From NCBI GenBank assembly GCA_028284775.1, contig JANQRB010000051.1:1-60148 (forward strand): 60,148 nt of DNA, written 5' to 3'. A program made the position numbers and the translations under genes. Positions 48,253-57,663 of this stretch are shown here, one piece after another. Position 1 is the stretch's first letter. Each line of letters begins with the position of its first letter. The notes below the pieces were generated by a model that was given only the letters and a program-made list of their open reading frames with translations, was not told the origin of the DNA and did not search any database. This DNA is from Candidatus Kapaibacterium sp. Its GTDB lineage: Bacteria; Bacteroidota; Ignavibacteria; Kapaibacteriales; UBA7675.

Positions 48253-49398
48253 TCATTGCCGTGTCACCCGGCCGGCGCGGACTGTGTACAAAGCGTGACG
48301 TTCATCACCGGCGAAATGTTGGTGAAACACAGACAAATCCGTCGTCGTGATCAGCGTCTGCGCGTCGGAGCGCATCAGCTCCAGCACCCTGGCGGACCGA
48401 GCTTCATCGAGTTCGCTGAAAATGTCGTCGAGCAGTACGACCGGCGTTTCGCCGCGCAGCTCGCGCAGGTAGGAAAATTCGGCGAGCTTAATACTTATCA
48501 ACAGTGACTTATGCTGTCCCTGCGAGGCACACTCACGCGCCAGGCCATCGTTGACCAAAATTTCCACATCGTCTTTTTGCGGTCCGGCGAGCGTCATTCC
48601 ACGCAGTCGCTCGCCCTGCTGCAAGCGCGTGAAAACATCCCGATAGCCCTCCGCAATATCGGAAACGGCGGGCAGCGCGTCATTTTCCAACAGGGCGCCG
48701 GGCAAGGCATTCGGCTCATAACGCAGCGCTACGACTTCATTCGCACCGGCAATCGAGGAATAGGCCTGCCGCACATGCCCCGCAAACACGTGCAGGAAGC
48801 GCGCCCGGCGGTGAACAATTTCGGCCCCGGTCGCGATGAGCTGTTCCGTCCAGGGATCCACTTGCGAATAATCAAAGCCCGGCTCGCTGCGCCCGCGCTG
48901 CAGCAAGGCATTGCGTTGGCGCAATATTCGCTTCAGCGCCACCCCTTCCTTGCGAAATCGCCTGCTGGCCTGCGCCAGAACACTGTCCATCATTTGCCGG
49001 CGCTGTTGCGGCGGACCGGCGGTGATGCCGCGGAAATCCGGCGACAGAACCACCAGGGGCAACTCGCCGATAAGCTCTTGAGGCGTCAGACGCTTGGCAA
49101 GTGTGGAAGAGATATGCTTGCGTTCGCCTGGCTTGAAGCGCAATGCCACCTTGTATGGCGTCCCCAGGTCACTGCGTGCTTCAAGATTGGCGAGCAGAGC
49201 CTCGCTTCCGCGCCGGAGCAATGCGGCATCCGGGCAGGCAACGAAACTCTTTGAAAGGGCGCACAATGCTACGGCTTCCAGGATCGATGTTTTGCCCTGA
49301 CCATTGCGGCCGCTGAAGACGTTGACGCCGGCCCGGAGCTCGATGTCGCTCCGCTCATGATTGCGAAGGTTCGATATTGAAAGCGAGGTAATCAGCAT
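48253..49398 (-). CDS. recF: DNA replication and repair protein RecF
   Basis: SMC-like ATPase that loads RecA at gaps with RecO and RecR. Walker A GRNGQGKT (residues 30-37), signature-like MTLAGPQKDDVEIL, and VVLLDDIFSELDEARSARVL (Walker B and D-loop) are all present. 381 residues, normal. A strong terminator of the preceding dnaN ends within ten bases of this ATG, and no ribosome binding site is visible, so translation start or transcription is unusual. Confidence 0.95.
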   Translation of the reverse strand: MLITSLSISNLRNHERSDIELRAGVNVFSGRNGQGKTSILEAVALCALSKSFVACPDAALLRRGSEALLANLEARSDLGTPYKVALRFKPGERKHISSTLAKRLTPQELIGELPLVVLSPDFRGITAGPPQQRRQMMDSVLAQASRRFRKEGVALKRILRQRNALLQRGRSEPGFDYSQVDPWTEQLIATGAEIVHRRARFLHVFAGHVRQAYSSIAGANEVVALRYEPNALPGALLENDALPAVSDIAEGYRDVFTRLQQGERLRGMTLAGPQKDDVEILVNDGLARECASQGQHKSLLISIKLAEFSYLRELRGETPVVLLDDIFSELDEARSARVLELMRSDAQTLITTTDLSVFHQHFAGDERHALYTVRAGRVTRQ

Positions 49399-49404
49399 CG
49401 CGAT

Positions 49405-49431
49405 AAAAAAACCCTTTGCTTCGGCAAAGGG
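49405..49431 (-). terminator. terminator between dnaN and recF
   Basis: On the minus strand, GCCCTTTGCCGAAGCAAAGGGT folds as an eight-pair stem with a CGAA loop and is followed by seven T. The U-tract ends only six bases before the recF ATG, so recF must be read either by read-through or from RNA that includes this hairpin. Confidence 0.9.
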
Positions 49432-49556
49432 CTTAGAGTAATCTTTCTCGTTTTGTCACGTCCGCAGGTCTTTTCACATTCGGTCGTATGAACGTCGTAT
49501 CCGCCGAGCCGCGCCCGACGTGTCGACAGCGCCTTTTCTTAATAGCTTGCGACAAC

Positions 49557-50693
49557 TTATGATGCGACGGTTCGCGAGGGCATTACCAACATCAATAAAT
49601 CGTTACTCACTACGCCGTCAACCAGCGGTTTGATCAGGACCGAGCGCGAAGGCGTTGACAGCGCCATTAGGGCTTCGTCATCGGCACCATCCACAATGTG
49701 CGCCATTACTTCTTCAACATAACGATAGTTGAAGCACAGCTCCATCGATTCGTCGCTATATTCGCACGGGACGACCTCCGTCGCCTGATTGCCCGATTCG
49801 TTGTCCTGACCGATTATGGTCCAGGAGTCGGGGTTCAGCTCAAAATTGACCTGCCGCGAAATGGCGCTCGAAAAAAGCGAAACGCGGCGGATGGAAGCCA
49901 AAATGTCCGCGGGACGGAACTTGAGCATTTTCTCATTGTCGTGGGGAATAATAGCTTCGTAGGCAGGAAAACGCTCATCGATTATTCGGGTAATGATTGT
50001 GAGATTGTTCATCTCGAAGCGGGCGTGCGTATCGTTCAGCTCCAGGCTGACATCGCTCTCGGGCTTCTTAAGCAAATCAATAGTACGGGCCGGAATAATC
50101 GCTTCGAATTCTTTGCCGGGCAATGGATACTCTTCCGTGCCGTGCAGCGTCAGGCAACTCAGCCTGATAGAGTCGGTACTGACGGCATTGAATGAATCTG
50201 CGTTAAACTTAAATAGGACACCCGTCAGCGCAGGACGATATTCATCTTTGGAAACGGCGAATGTACATTTGTCGGCAATTCGCATCATGCTTTTCTGTTC
50301 GAACTTGACCTCGATGCTGCCTTCAAACTGCGGCGTCAGAGGGAATTCGGCGGGATCGAGGCCGAACAAGACGTACTCGCCGATGTCGGTTTTTAACGTT
50401 ACCTTAAACAAACTCTCATCGACGGCCACACGCAGACTGCCAAGGCCGCCGAGCGCTTTGACGATATCAAAGAGTTTACGCGCCGGCGCCAGTACCTTGC
50501 CATCGACTTCACCGGCTACTTCAAGTGCGGAAATGATCGTCAATTCCTGATCCGTTGCAATCACTTCCAGGCGATTGCCGGCCAGTTCCAGGTGAAAGTT
50601 TTCCAAAACCGGCAGTGTTGACCGAGGTGGTACCGCCTGTATGACATTTTGTAACAGTTTCTGAAAATCCTGAAGCTGAACGGAGAATTTCAT
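49557..50693 (-). CDS. dnaN: DNA polymerase III sliding clamp (beta subunit)
   Basis: A 378-residue clamp with the three-fold repeated DnaN domains: PRSTLPVLENFHLEL (domain 1), FKVTLKTDIGEYVLFGLDP, and a C-terminal VDGVVSNDLLMLVMPSR ending in the ML(V/P)MP(M/S)R pocket region. Start at 50693 with weak ribosome binding site. It is upstream of recF on the same strand and divergent from psd. Confidence 0.97.
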   Translation of the reverse strand: MKFSVQLQDFQKLLQNVIQAVPPRSTLPVLENFHLELAGNRLEVIATDQELTIISALEVAGEVDGKVLAPARKLFDIVKALGGLGSLRVAVDESLFKVTLKTDIGEYVLFGLDPAEFPLTPQFEGSIEVKFEQKSMMRIADKCTFAVSKDEYRPALTGVLFKFNADSFNAVSTDSIRLSCLTLHGTEEYPLPGKEFEAIIPARTIDLLKKPESDVSLELNDTHARFEMNNLTIITRIIDERFPAYEAIIPHDNEKMLKFRPADILASIRRVSLFSSAISRQVNFELNPDSWTIIGQDNESGNQATEVVPCEYSDESMELCFNYRYVEEVMAHIVDGADDEALMALSTPSRSVLIKPLVDGVVSNDLLMLVMPSRTVAS

Positions 50694-50752
50694 ATAGAGC
50701 CGTTGTCTGGATTATGGGGTAATTGTTAAAAAATCCTTAAGTTTGGAAACTT

Positions 50753-50783
50753 GCAAACATACGAAATGTTTTCGAATGTTTGC
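50753..50783. promoter_or_regulatory. palindromic element between dnaN and psd
   Basis: A 31-base almost perfect palindrome: GCAAACAT, A, CGAAA, TGT, TTTCG, A, ATGTTTGC. On the minus strand it contains TATGTTTG, an exact -7 element for dnaN, and on the plus strand AATGTTTG, near the same consensus for psd. It may be two back-to-back promoters or an operator over them. No -33 TTTG is clear on either side. Confidence 0.55.
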
Positions 50784-50824
50784 AGGCTGCGGCATAAAGA
50801 TTTCCAGAGAATTCAATCGAGCGA

Positions 50825-51490
50825 ATGATTACTAATTACGGCTACGACAACTTTTTCAGTTTAATCGGCCTGGCACTTATACTATCGCTTGTCGGGTGGT
50901 TGGCAGATCCCCCTTATCTTGCTGAATTCTTAATAGCTGCAGGCGTCCTCCTCTGCCTGTTTACGCTCTGGTTTTTTCGCGACCCGCATCGCAGCGTTCC
51001 CGGCGAAGCCCTGCAAGACGATTCCATCATTGTCGCGCCGGCGGATGGAAAAGTCGTCCAGATAGCCGAAGTCGAAGAAACGCGCCTCCTTGACGGCAAA
51101 GCCACACAGGTCTCAATATTCTTAAGTCCGGTTGATGTCCACGTCAATCGCAGTCCTGCGAATGGTCGCATTCTTTTTTCCGACTATTTGCCCGGCAAAT
51201 ATCTCATGGCCTACGACGACAAGGCGTCGCTGGACAATGAACAGACCGTGATCGGCCTGGAAAACACGAGCGGCAAGCTGCTGTTCAAACAGATAACGGG
51301 CTTTCTCGCCCGGCGAATCGTCTGCGAGCTCAAGGAAGGCGATAGCGTAAAAGTCGGCGACAAATTCGGCATGATGAAATTCGGCTCCCGGATGGATCTC
51401 TTGTTGCCGCCGGCAACGGAAATACTTGTCCGTGAAGGGCAGCGCGTCCGAGGCGGCGAGACTATACTGGCGCGGATGGCTTCGGCGTAG
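50825..51490 (+). CDS. psd: phosphatidylserine decarboxylase
   Basis: Converts phosphatidylserine to phosphatidylethanolamine at the inner membrane. The short 221-residue form has two membrane segments near the N-terminus (about 10-50), APADGKVVQI, HVNRSP and a FGSRMD site where self-cleavage between Gly187 and Ser188 creates the pyruvoyl cofactor. It lies divergent to dnaN and just upstream of pssA, which makes its substrate. Confidence 0.95.
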   Translation: MITNYGYDNFFSLIGLALILSLVGWLADPPYLAEFLIAAGVLLCLFTLWFFRDPHRSVPGEALQDDSIIVAPADGKVVQIAEVEETRLLDGKATQVSIFLSPVDVHVNRSPANGRILFSDYLPGKYLMAYDDKASLDNEQTVIGLENTSGKLLFKQITGFLARRIVCELKEGDSVKVGDKFGMMKFGSRMDLLLPPATEILVREGQRVRGGETILARMASA

Positions 51491-51595
51491 ATGACGCAAT
51501 TTTTCGTAAATTGGCGTCAGAATGCGGCGCCTCTTTAGGCAGAGGGTAAGCTTAGCGATTGTGCGGGGCGCCGGCCTGCATTTCATCCGGATGGT

Positions 51596-52375
51596 ATGGC
51601 AAAACTTCGCGTTACTCGCTCAATAATTCCCAACCTCTTCACCCTGATGAATCTCTTCGGCGGCTTCATCGCCATAACACGTATTGCCGAAGGTGATTTC
51701 GTAGGCGCTACCTGGTTTATCATTCTGGCCAGCATTTTCGACGGCTTAGATGGAGCAGTCGCACGCCTTACCAATTCCACCAGCGATCTGGGCGTCGAGC
51801 TCGATTCGCTCTGCGATGCGGTTTCATTCGGTCTGGCGCCTTCATTTATGATTTACCAGGCCCATTTTATCACGGAACCGCAATACGGTCTTATTCTGGC
51901 GGCCTTGCCCGCACTGGCCGGCACCTATCGGCTGGCGCGCTTCAATGTACAGCTCAGCGGCTCCGGCGACAAACGCTATTTCAGCGGCATGCCAATCCCG
52001 GCCGGCGCGATTACGATCATCTCCTATACCTTGTTTTTCCACAACGGCGATTTGATGCCGGCGAGCTGGAAGCCGCTCGCAATGACGCTCGTCACGATAA
52101 TTGTGGCGATTGCTATGATTAGCACAATCAAGTATGATGCCTTTCCTCGCCTTTCGCGTAAAGCCATTCGCGAGCGGCCTTTCGTCTTCGCGATGTTTGT
52201 CGCGGGCGCAATCGCGATCGTCGTCACGCGTGGCGAATTTCTTTTTCCGTTTATGGTGTTGTACATTGTATTCGGCATGCTGCGCAGCTTCGTTTTTTGG
52301 CTGCGCGATCGCGCTGTCAGCGACGAGGACGACGATGTGCTGGAGCAATCAGAGCCCAGTCCGTTCGACATGTAA
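51596..52375 (+). CDS. pssA: CDP-diacylglycerol-serine O-phosphatidyltransferase
   Basis: Membrane enzyme that joins CDP-diacylglycerol and serine. The CDP-alcohol phosphotransferase motif DGx2ARx8Gx3Dx3D is exact at residues 52-74 (Asp52, Asp70, Asp74). About eight membrane segments, 259 residues. It follows psd on the same strand, so the two steps to phosphatidylethanolamine are encoded together. Ends before tatA. Confidence 0.95.
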   Translation: MAKLRVTRSIIPNLFTLMNLFGGFIAITRIAEGDFVGATWFIILASIFDGLDGAVARLTNSTSDLGVELDSLCDAVSFGLAPSFMIYQAHFITEPQYGLILAALPALAGTYRLARFNVQLSGSGDKRYFSGMPIPAGAITIISYTLFFHNGDLMPASWKPLAMTLVTIIVAIAMISTIKYDAFPRLSRKAIRERPFVFAMFVAGAIAIVVTRGEFLFPFMVLYIVFGMLRSFVFWLRDRAVSDEDDDVLEQSEPSPFDM

Positions 52376-52469
52376 CAATCGGGCGACGTCGGACATTATG
52401 CTTGCGACGCCGTCGTCGCAGCAGAGTCAGACGAGCAATACATTCTTTATCATAGCTGGAGTACATCCT

Positions 52470-52667
52470 ATGTTGGCCTTTCTGGGTCCTCTGGGTCCTA
52501 CGGAACTCATCATCATTCTGGTGATCATCATGGTACTGTTCGGTGCGAAAAAGATTCCCGATCTGATGAAAGGCATCGGATCAGGAATTAAGGAATTTAA
52601 GAAAGCGGCAAACGAGGTGGAAGACAAGTCTGATCAGGACAAGTCGAAGAATCAGATTTCAAGCTGA
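52470..52667 (+). CDS. tatA: Tat translocase subunit TatA
   Basis: A 65-residue protein: membrane helix about 10-25 ([20 protein letters not shown]), the FGxxKIPDL hinge, an amphipathic helix ([13 protein letters not shown]) and a charged tail. This is the standard TatA/E plan. The ATG at 52470 has GGAG nine bases upstream. It precedes a longer TatA/B-like gene; no tatC is in the window. Confidence 0.92.
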   Translation: MLAFLGPLGPTELIIILVIIMVLFGAKKIPDLMKGIGSGIKEFKKAANEVEDKSDQDKSKNQISS

Positions 52668-52794
52668 GCGCAAGCCTGCAGTTTGCGAGGCGGACTGTCG
52701 TCGGCGCGCCGCCGATTATCTGTTAATCGACGTGAGAGGAAGCGATGTACGGCCTTGCTTCCGACGATACAGAGCGTAGGGAGGAATTACAGAA

Positions 52795-53286
52795 ATGTTG
52801 GATATCGGCGGTCCGGAATTTTTGATCATTATCATTGCCGTGCTCTTATTGTTCGGCCCGCGCAAATTACCGGAGGTTGCCCGATCCATCGGCAAGTGGA
52901 TGGCCCATATCCGGCGCGCGAAAGAGGAGTTTGATCGCAATATCCACGGATTCAATTCGGAGATTCAGGACGCTGTTGACATAGATAATCGGCGGGCAGG
53001 CAAATCCGACGCGCCCGCCAACGCCGGCACGAGCCAGGACCACAATGCTCCTCCGGTACCTATGCCGGCAACAGAACCCACCATTGACAACGACGCTTCC
53101 CCTTCAGTCGCTTCCGACGAACCAGATCTTTCAGAACCAGAGACAGATCATCGGAATGATGCGGAATCTCATCAGCGGGCAAAGCCGCAAAATCCCCCGA
53201 TAACTGTCCGCCCGGCCGCGCGCAGCCTGGCGCGCAATCAGTCGACCAATTCGGCCGCGAATGATCAGAACGGATCCGCGGCCTGA
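52795..53286 (+). CDS. Tat translocase subunit, TatA/TatB type with long tail
   Basis: A 163-residue protein. The first 60 residues are a membrane helix (GPEFLIIIIAVLLLFGPRKL) and amphipathic helix like TatA/TatB. The remaining ~100 residues are a low-complexity, Pro/Ala/Asp/Glu-rich tail, as in TatB. GGAGG lies nine bases before the ATG. It probably supplies the TatB role next to TatA upstream; tatC must be elsewhere. Confidence 0.85.
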   Translation: MLDIGGPEFLIIIIAVLLLFGPRKLPEVARSIGKWMAHIRRAKEEFDRNIHGFNSEIQDAVDIDNRRAGKSDAPANAGTSQDHNAPPVPMPATEPTIDNDASPSVASDEPDLSEPETDHRNDAESHQRAKPQNPPITVRPAARSLARNQSTNSAANDQNGSAA

Positions 53287-53346
53287 TCTTCGCTCGTTTT
53301 TTCCGCCTGTCGTATCGCCATTCACTCCGGGTAAAATCAATCAGGA

Positions 53347-53378
53347 TTGCCCTATATCGGCCAGCGGTGGTATATTGG
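53347..53378 (+). promoter_or_regulatory. candidate promoter of folD
   Basis: TTG, 21 bases, then TATATTGG, one or two changes from TAnnTTTG, about 30 bases before the folD ATG. Confidence 0.45.
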
Positions 53379-53408
53379 GATTTTGAGTAACTACAGAACC
53401 GGTCTACG

Positions 53409-54272
53409 ATGCCTCTACCACAGATTCTCGATGGCAAAACCCTGGCAAAAACACTTGAAGAACGTAACCGGCTACGCGTAGAGAGCCTGGTTGCCGGTGC
53501 CGGTGCATCGGTTCCGATACTTGCAACAATCCTCGTCGGCGGCGATCCGGCGTCGGCTACCTATGTCAAGATGAAGCGCAACGCCTGCCGCCGCGTCGGC
53601 ATGGATTCACGCCGCATCGAGCTGCCGGAGGATACGACGACGGCGCAGCTGCTGGACGTTGTCGATGGCCTGAACGCCGATCCTGATGTCCACGGAATAC
53701 TCCTGCAGCATCCGGTGCCCGCGCAGATCGATGAACGGGCCTGCTTCGACCGCATTGCCCTGCGCAAAGACGTCGATGGCGTCACGACACAGGGTTTCGG
53801 ACGGATGGCAATGGGTGAACATGCGCACGGCAGCGCAACGCCGGCCGGCATAATGAAATTGTTAGATCACTATAAGGTGCAAATCGAAGGGCGCCATGCC
53901 GTCGTCGTCGGCCGAAGCCCGATCCTCGGCAAACCGATGGCATTTATGCTGCTTAACAAGAATGCCACTGTCACTATCTGTCATTCCCGTACGCGCGATC
54001 TGCCGGAGCTTATCCGCCAGGCCGATATCGTCGTCGGCGCGGTGGGCCGTCCCCGTTTTATTCAGGGCGATTGGATCAAGGAAGGCGCAGTCCTGGTTGA
54101 TGCGGGCTATAATCCCGGTCCCGTCGGCGATATTGATCTGGAAGCGGCCGCCGCCCGTTCCTCGGCGTATACGCCCGTTCCCGGCGGCGTCGGCCCCATG
54201 ACAATCGCCACGCTGATCTCGCAGACCGTGGATGCAGCGGAACGCTATGCCGGCGGCAGCGACGAAATCTGA
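53409..54272 (+). CDS. folD: methylenetetrahydrofolate dehydrogenase/cyclohydrolase FolD
   Basis: Bifunctional enzyme linking methylene-, methenyl- and formyl-tetrahydrofolate. [13 protein letters not shown] carries the catalytic Lys, [16 protein letters not shown] and [13 protein letters not shown] the NADP site, and [14 protein letters not shown] the C-terminal signature. 287 residues, normal. It stands alone after the tat genes. Confidence 0.97.
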   Translation: MPLPQILDGKTLAKTLEERNRLRVESLVAGAGASVPILATILVGGDPASATYVKMKRNACRRVGMDSRRIELPEDTTTAQLLDVVDGLNADPDVHGILLQHPVPAQIDERACFDRIALRKDVDGVTTQGFGRMAMGEHAHGSATPAGIMKLLDHYKVQIEGRHAVVVGRSPILGKPMAFMLLNKNATVTICHSRTRDLPELIRQADIVVGAVGRPRFIQGDWIKEGAVLVDAGYNPGPVGDIDLEAAAARSSAYTPVPGGVGPMTIATLISQTVDAAERYAGGSDEI

Positions 54273-55412
54273 TCGCGCCTCTAAGTACCCCACAAAGCGG
54301 AAGGCCGGAGAAGTCGCCAGCTATTCTCGACTTGTTAATTTGCAGAGTATTCAACCTGTCGATTCAGACGGCGATTGAAAAGAAAACCACTCTCATTTGT
54401 CGCTGGCGATGACAACAGCAGTCGGCCACATGTAGATATTACGTAGCAAGTAGCGCTAAGCAGGCGAGTCTGCCCCTGGCCCTTTTAAAGTACACAGCGA
54501 TCCGAATAGGTGAGTGCCTGACTATCACTAAGCGATCATCTATTAAACATTCAGCCACAAATCGTATTCATAGGTTCGACTCTTTAATGGATTGAGTAAT
54601 TTCCGCCGGATAAGGGCTGCCGAGACAGACATCCGTCAATCGCCGTTATCAGTGCTGCCAAAATTTGCGTTGGGCCCATATTACTCAGGCATTCAAAGCT
54701 AACAGATTAAACAGCGACCACCTTCAGTCTCAACTTAACAATCACTTGTTTCCTAAGGGCTTTGGTCAGGCTTACTCAGCATGCCCGATACTTACCGCGA
54801 TGCTCTTAACAGCCGGCAGCAGAAGGAAAACACCTTCTCGACAAAGCCGGACTTTCGTCCGGAGCTCGCACAGCAGTTGTCTCCTTCTGGCACCGGCAGG
54901 TACTCAATGGGTATTCCAGCCAAGCAATGGAACACGGAGCTTTCGGCACATAGCCTGTATTCAACTACAGCTTCGGAGTTTTGGCAGCGGCTGCCCCTTG
55001 ACTGGCCCGTTCGCCTACTGTAAAATCTGTTTGTGCCGCCGGAGCAGTGTCATCGACACAGCGACCTTCACCAGGGAGGCTCTCCGTGGAATACCTATAG
55101 CATCCGTCTGGCCGATAGTCTGAAGGCTTTGCTGATTGAAGTATTCTTTCTGCGCCACTCTTTTCAGCCCGAAACTTCTTGATTCGGGAAATTGGAAAGT
55201 CTACATCCATCCGTTCTCACACTTCCCTGCCTGCAAAAAAATTCGTAAATTGCGAGTCTTGGTATTTTCGGCGGGTTCCTGTATGGCTGTTGTTTCAGGA
55301 TGACGCAATGCGAATCCGAAATGAGCTTGATGACCACCGCCGGCAAGCCGGAAAATTTTGACTGGAGAACAAAAGCCTGATTGATGTATAACCACTCGGA
55401 TTGCGTGCAGTT
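54273..55412. other. 1.1-kb gene-poor region
   Basis: Two short open frames (54781-55023 plus, 54965-55210 minus) overlap each other in opposite directions and neither is like any family I know. A small hairpin (CCGGAC-TTTC-GTCCGG, about 54849-54864) is present. I see no tRNA or terminator. This may be decayed sequence. Confidence 0.4.
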
Positions 55413-56516
55413 ATGAGCGTTTTAGTCGATAAGAACACAAAGTTGCTGGTTCAGGGTATTACCGGTAGTGAAGGTAGCTTTCACACGGCCCAAATGCTTG
55501 AATACGGCACCAATGTTGTTGCTGGAGTAACTCCGGGTAAAGGCGGACTTGAGTACAAGGGCAAAGGCGACGACGTTTTCAACCGGCCCCTGCCGGTCTT
55601 TAATACGGTCAAAGATGCCGTGGATGCCACCGGCGCCAATGCATCGGTAATCTTTGTACCGCCGCCATTCGCCGCCGACGCCATTCTGGAAGCGATCGAT
55701 GCTGGCATCGCACTCATTGTCTGCATCACCGAAGGAATTCCGACCAGCGATATGATTCCCGTCTATGCGGCACTGGAGCAGTCGGAGTCGCGCCTCGTCG
55801 GGCCGAACTGTCCGGGCGTCATTACCCCCGGCGAATGCAAAATCGGTATTATGCCGGGCTTCATCCACAACGCGGGCACGGTCGGTCTCGTGTCGCGTTC
55901 CGGCACCTTAACTTACGAAGCGGTCAAGCAGCTTAGCGATGCCGGACTGGGACAATCGACCTGCATAGGTATCGGCGGCGACCCGATTATCGGCACCCGC
56001 TTTATCGATGCGATCAGGTTGTTCAATGATGATCCGCGTACCGAGGCGATTGTTATGATCGGCGAAATCGGCGGCAGTGCGGAAGAAGAAGCCGCTGCCT
56101 TTGTCAAAGCTGAAGTCAAGAAGCCCGTCGTGGGCTTTATTGCGGGCCAAACTGCACCGCCGGGACGCCGGATGGGACACGCCGGCGCTATCATTTCGGG
56201 CGGCAAAGGAACGGCGGCTGAAAAAATGCAGACCATGCGTGACGCCGGCATCGAAGTTGTCGAGTCGCCGGCATCGATTGGCATAAGCGTAAAGAAATTA
56301 CTGGCGGCGGCTGGCAGCGGAACACGCAAATCATCCGCCGCGAAAAAGACCGCGTCCAGGAAGGCGACCGCAAGCAAGACAGCCGCCAAGAAAGCGCCGG
56401 CGAAGAAAGCGCCCGTCAAAAAGGCGCCCGCCAGATCCACGGCAGCGAAAAAACCGGCGACGCGTAAAACGACGCAAGGTAATAATGGCGCCAACCGGTC
56501 GACAGGCAAAGCCTGA
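55413..56516 (+). CDS. sucD: succinyl-CoA ligase alpha subunit with H1-like C-terminal tail
   Basis: Residues 1 to about 300 are a normal Suc[19 protein letters not shown], the CoA/nucleotide region, and [10 protein letters not shown] with the phospho-histidine at about residue 256. The last ~63 residues are a Lys/Ala-rich repeat of [13 protein letters not shown] and [10 protein letters not shown], like histone H1 or bacterial HU tails, which ordinary SucD proteins lack. The ATG at 55413 is preferred over a TTG at 55401. The tail could bind DNA or RNA or be a later fusion. sucC is not adjacent. Confidence 0.93.
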   Translation: MSVLVDKNTKLLVQGITGSEGSFHTAQMLEYGTNVVAGVTPGKGGLEYKGKGDDVFNRPLPVFNTVKDAVDATGANASVIFVPPPFAADAILEAIDAGIALIVCITEGIPTSDMIPVYAALEQSESRLVGPNCPGVITPGECKIGIMPGFIHNAGTVGLVSRSGTLTYEAVKQLSDAGLGQSTCIGIGGDPIIGTRFIDAIRLFNDDPRTEAIVMIGEIGGSAEEEAAAFVKAEVKKPVVGFIAGQTAPPGRRMGHAGAIISGGKGTAAEKMQTMRDAGIEVVESPASIGISVKKLLAAAGSGTRKSSAAKKTASRKATASKTAAKKAPAKKAPVKKAPARSTAAKKPATRKTTQGNNGANRSTGKA

Positions 56517-56565
56517 TTGTCAAAACAACAGTCCAATCCAGAACTCTAAACGAATACGGTGAACT

Positions 56566-56988
56566 ATGCGAACACTTGCGATCATTAAGCCGGATGCGGT
56601 GCGAAAGAACGTAGTCGGGAAGATTGTCAGTCAGATAACAGAGAGCGGATTCACGGTTCTCGGAATGAAAATGATACGCATCTCGCGTCAACAGGCCGAA
56701 GCATTCTATGCCGTCCACCGCGAGCGCCCTTTTTTCGGTGAACTGACCGAGTTTATGAGCAGCGGCCCGATCGTGCCGATTGCCCTTGAAAAAGACAATG
56801 CGGTCACTGATTTCCGTGGCTTGATCGGCGCCACGAATCCGGCGGAGGCGGCCGAAGGCACAATCCGCAAACTCTATGCGAGCAGTCTCGGCGAGAACGC
56901 CGTCCACGGTTCGGATTCCGAAGACAACGGTCGTCTTGAAGTCGCGTTCTTTTTCGCGGAAGCAGAGCTGGCGGACAATCTGAGCTAG
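56566..56988 (+). CDS. ndk: nucleoside diphosphate kinase
   Basis: Transfers the gamma phosphate between nucleoside tri- and diphosphates through phospho-His114 in NAVHGSDS. Short 140-residue form, with [11 protein letters not shown] and [14 protein letters not shown] in the usual places. It follows sucD by about 50 bases on the same strand, so ATP or GTP made by SucCD may be used here. GGTGA precedes the ATG. Confidence 0.97.
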   Translation: MRTLAIIKPDAVRKNVVGKIVSQITESGFTVLGMKMIRISRQQAEAFYAVHRERPFFGELTEFMSSGPIVPIALEKDNAVTDFRGLIGATNPAEAAEGTIRKLYASSLGENAVHGSDSEDNGRLEVAFFFAEAELADNLS

Positions 56989-57100
56989 CCATCGACCTCA
57001 ACGATTTATAAACAAGACACGTCCATTGAGGCGTGTCTTGGCGTTTGTGGACCTCTCGAATTGCAACTATTTTGCAGATCGTGTGTTTGGGGAAACTTCT

Positions 57101-57646
57101 ATGTTGCAGCGTCTCAAACGAATATCTCATTCCGTCCGCTTTGAAAATCCGTATTGGAAATACGGATATGACCGATATCGTATGCCGAACGGCGCAACCG
57201 GCGACTATCATTACGTCATGTCAAATGGCTCGGTAATGATCGTGCCCCGGCTGGCTGACGGATCGATCTTGCTGCTTCGACAGTATCGATACTTGAATGA
57301 GCGTGTCAGCATCGAGTTTCCCGGTGGCGGCATCGAGCCCGGACTGTCGGTCGAGGCGAACGCGGCCAAAGAGTTAGCTGAAGAAACCGGTTACCGTACG
57401 AAACGTCTGACAAAAATCGGCGAACACAACCCATACAATGGCGTAACAAATGAAATCAGCCATGTTTTTCTGGCGGACGAAATGCTCTTGGAAGACGCGT
57501 CTCCCGATGAGTCCGAAGAATTTGAACTGCTGCGCTGCTCACCGATTGAAGTAGCGGACAGTATTCGCAGCGGCGCTATCTGGGATGGTATGACAATAGC
57601 TTCGTGGTGCATGTACAGGTACTCTAAAGATTTCAGATCAGAATAA
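57101..57646 (+). CDS. Nudix hydrolase, ADP-ribose pyrophosphatase-like
   Basis: A 181-residue Nudix protein. The box reads GGGIEPGLSVEANAAKELAE then ETG; compared with Gx5EX7REUXEEXGU the first Glu is replaced by Leu and Arg by Lys, while the KELxEE metal-binding Glu pair is kept. The rest resembles ADP-ribose/ADP-sugar pyrophosphatases. The ATG at 57101 (GGGG upstream) is preferred; the frame is open from 57026. It may cleave a nucleotide sugar or be weakened. Confidence 0.8.
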   Translation: MLQRLKRISHSVRFENPYWKYGYDRYRMPNGATGDYHYVMSNGSVMIVPRLADGSILLLRQYRYLNERVSIEFPGGGIEPGLSVEANAAKELAEETGYRTKRLTKIGEHNPYNGVTNEISHVFLADEMLLEDASPDESEEFELLRCSPIEVADSIRSGAIWDGMTIASWCMYRYSKDFRSE

Positions 57647-57663
57647 TTTTGAAGGTAATTGCG

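Noticed and set aside
54781..55210. Two overlapping short open frames in opposite directions
   Set aside because: Neither has a good ribosome binding site or a family resemblance; they are likely chance or decayed sequence.
57013..57040. Hairpin after ndk as terminator
   Set aside because: The nine-pair stem CAAGACACG / CGTGTCTTG is real, but it is followed by GCGTTTGTGG, not a U-tract, on the plus strand. It may be weak or structural, so it was not called a terminator.
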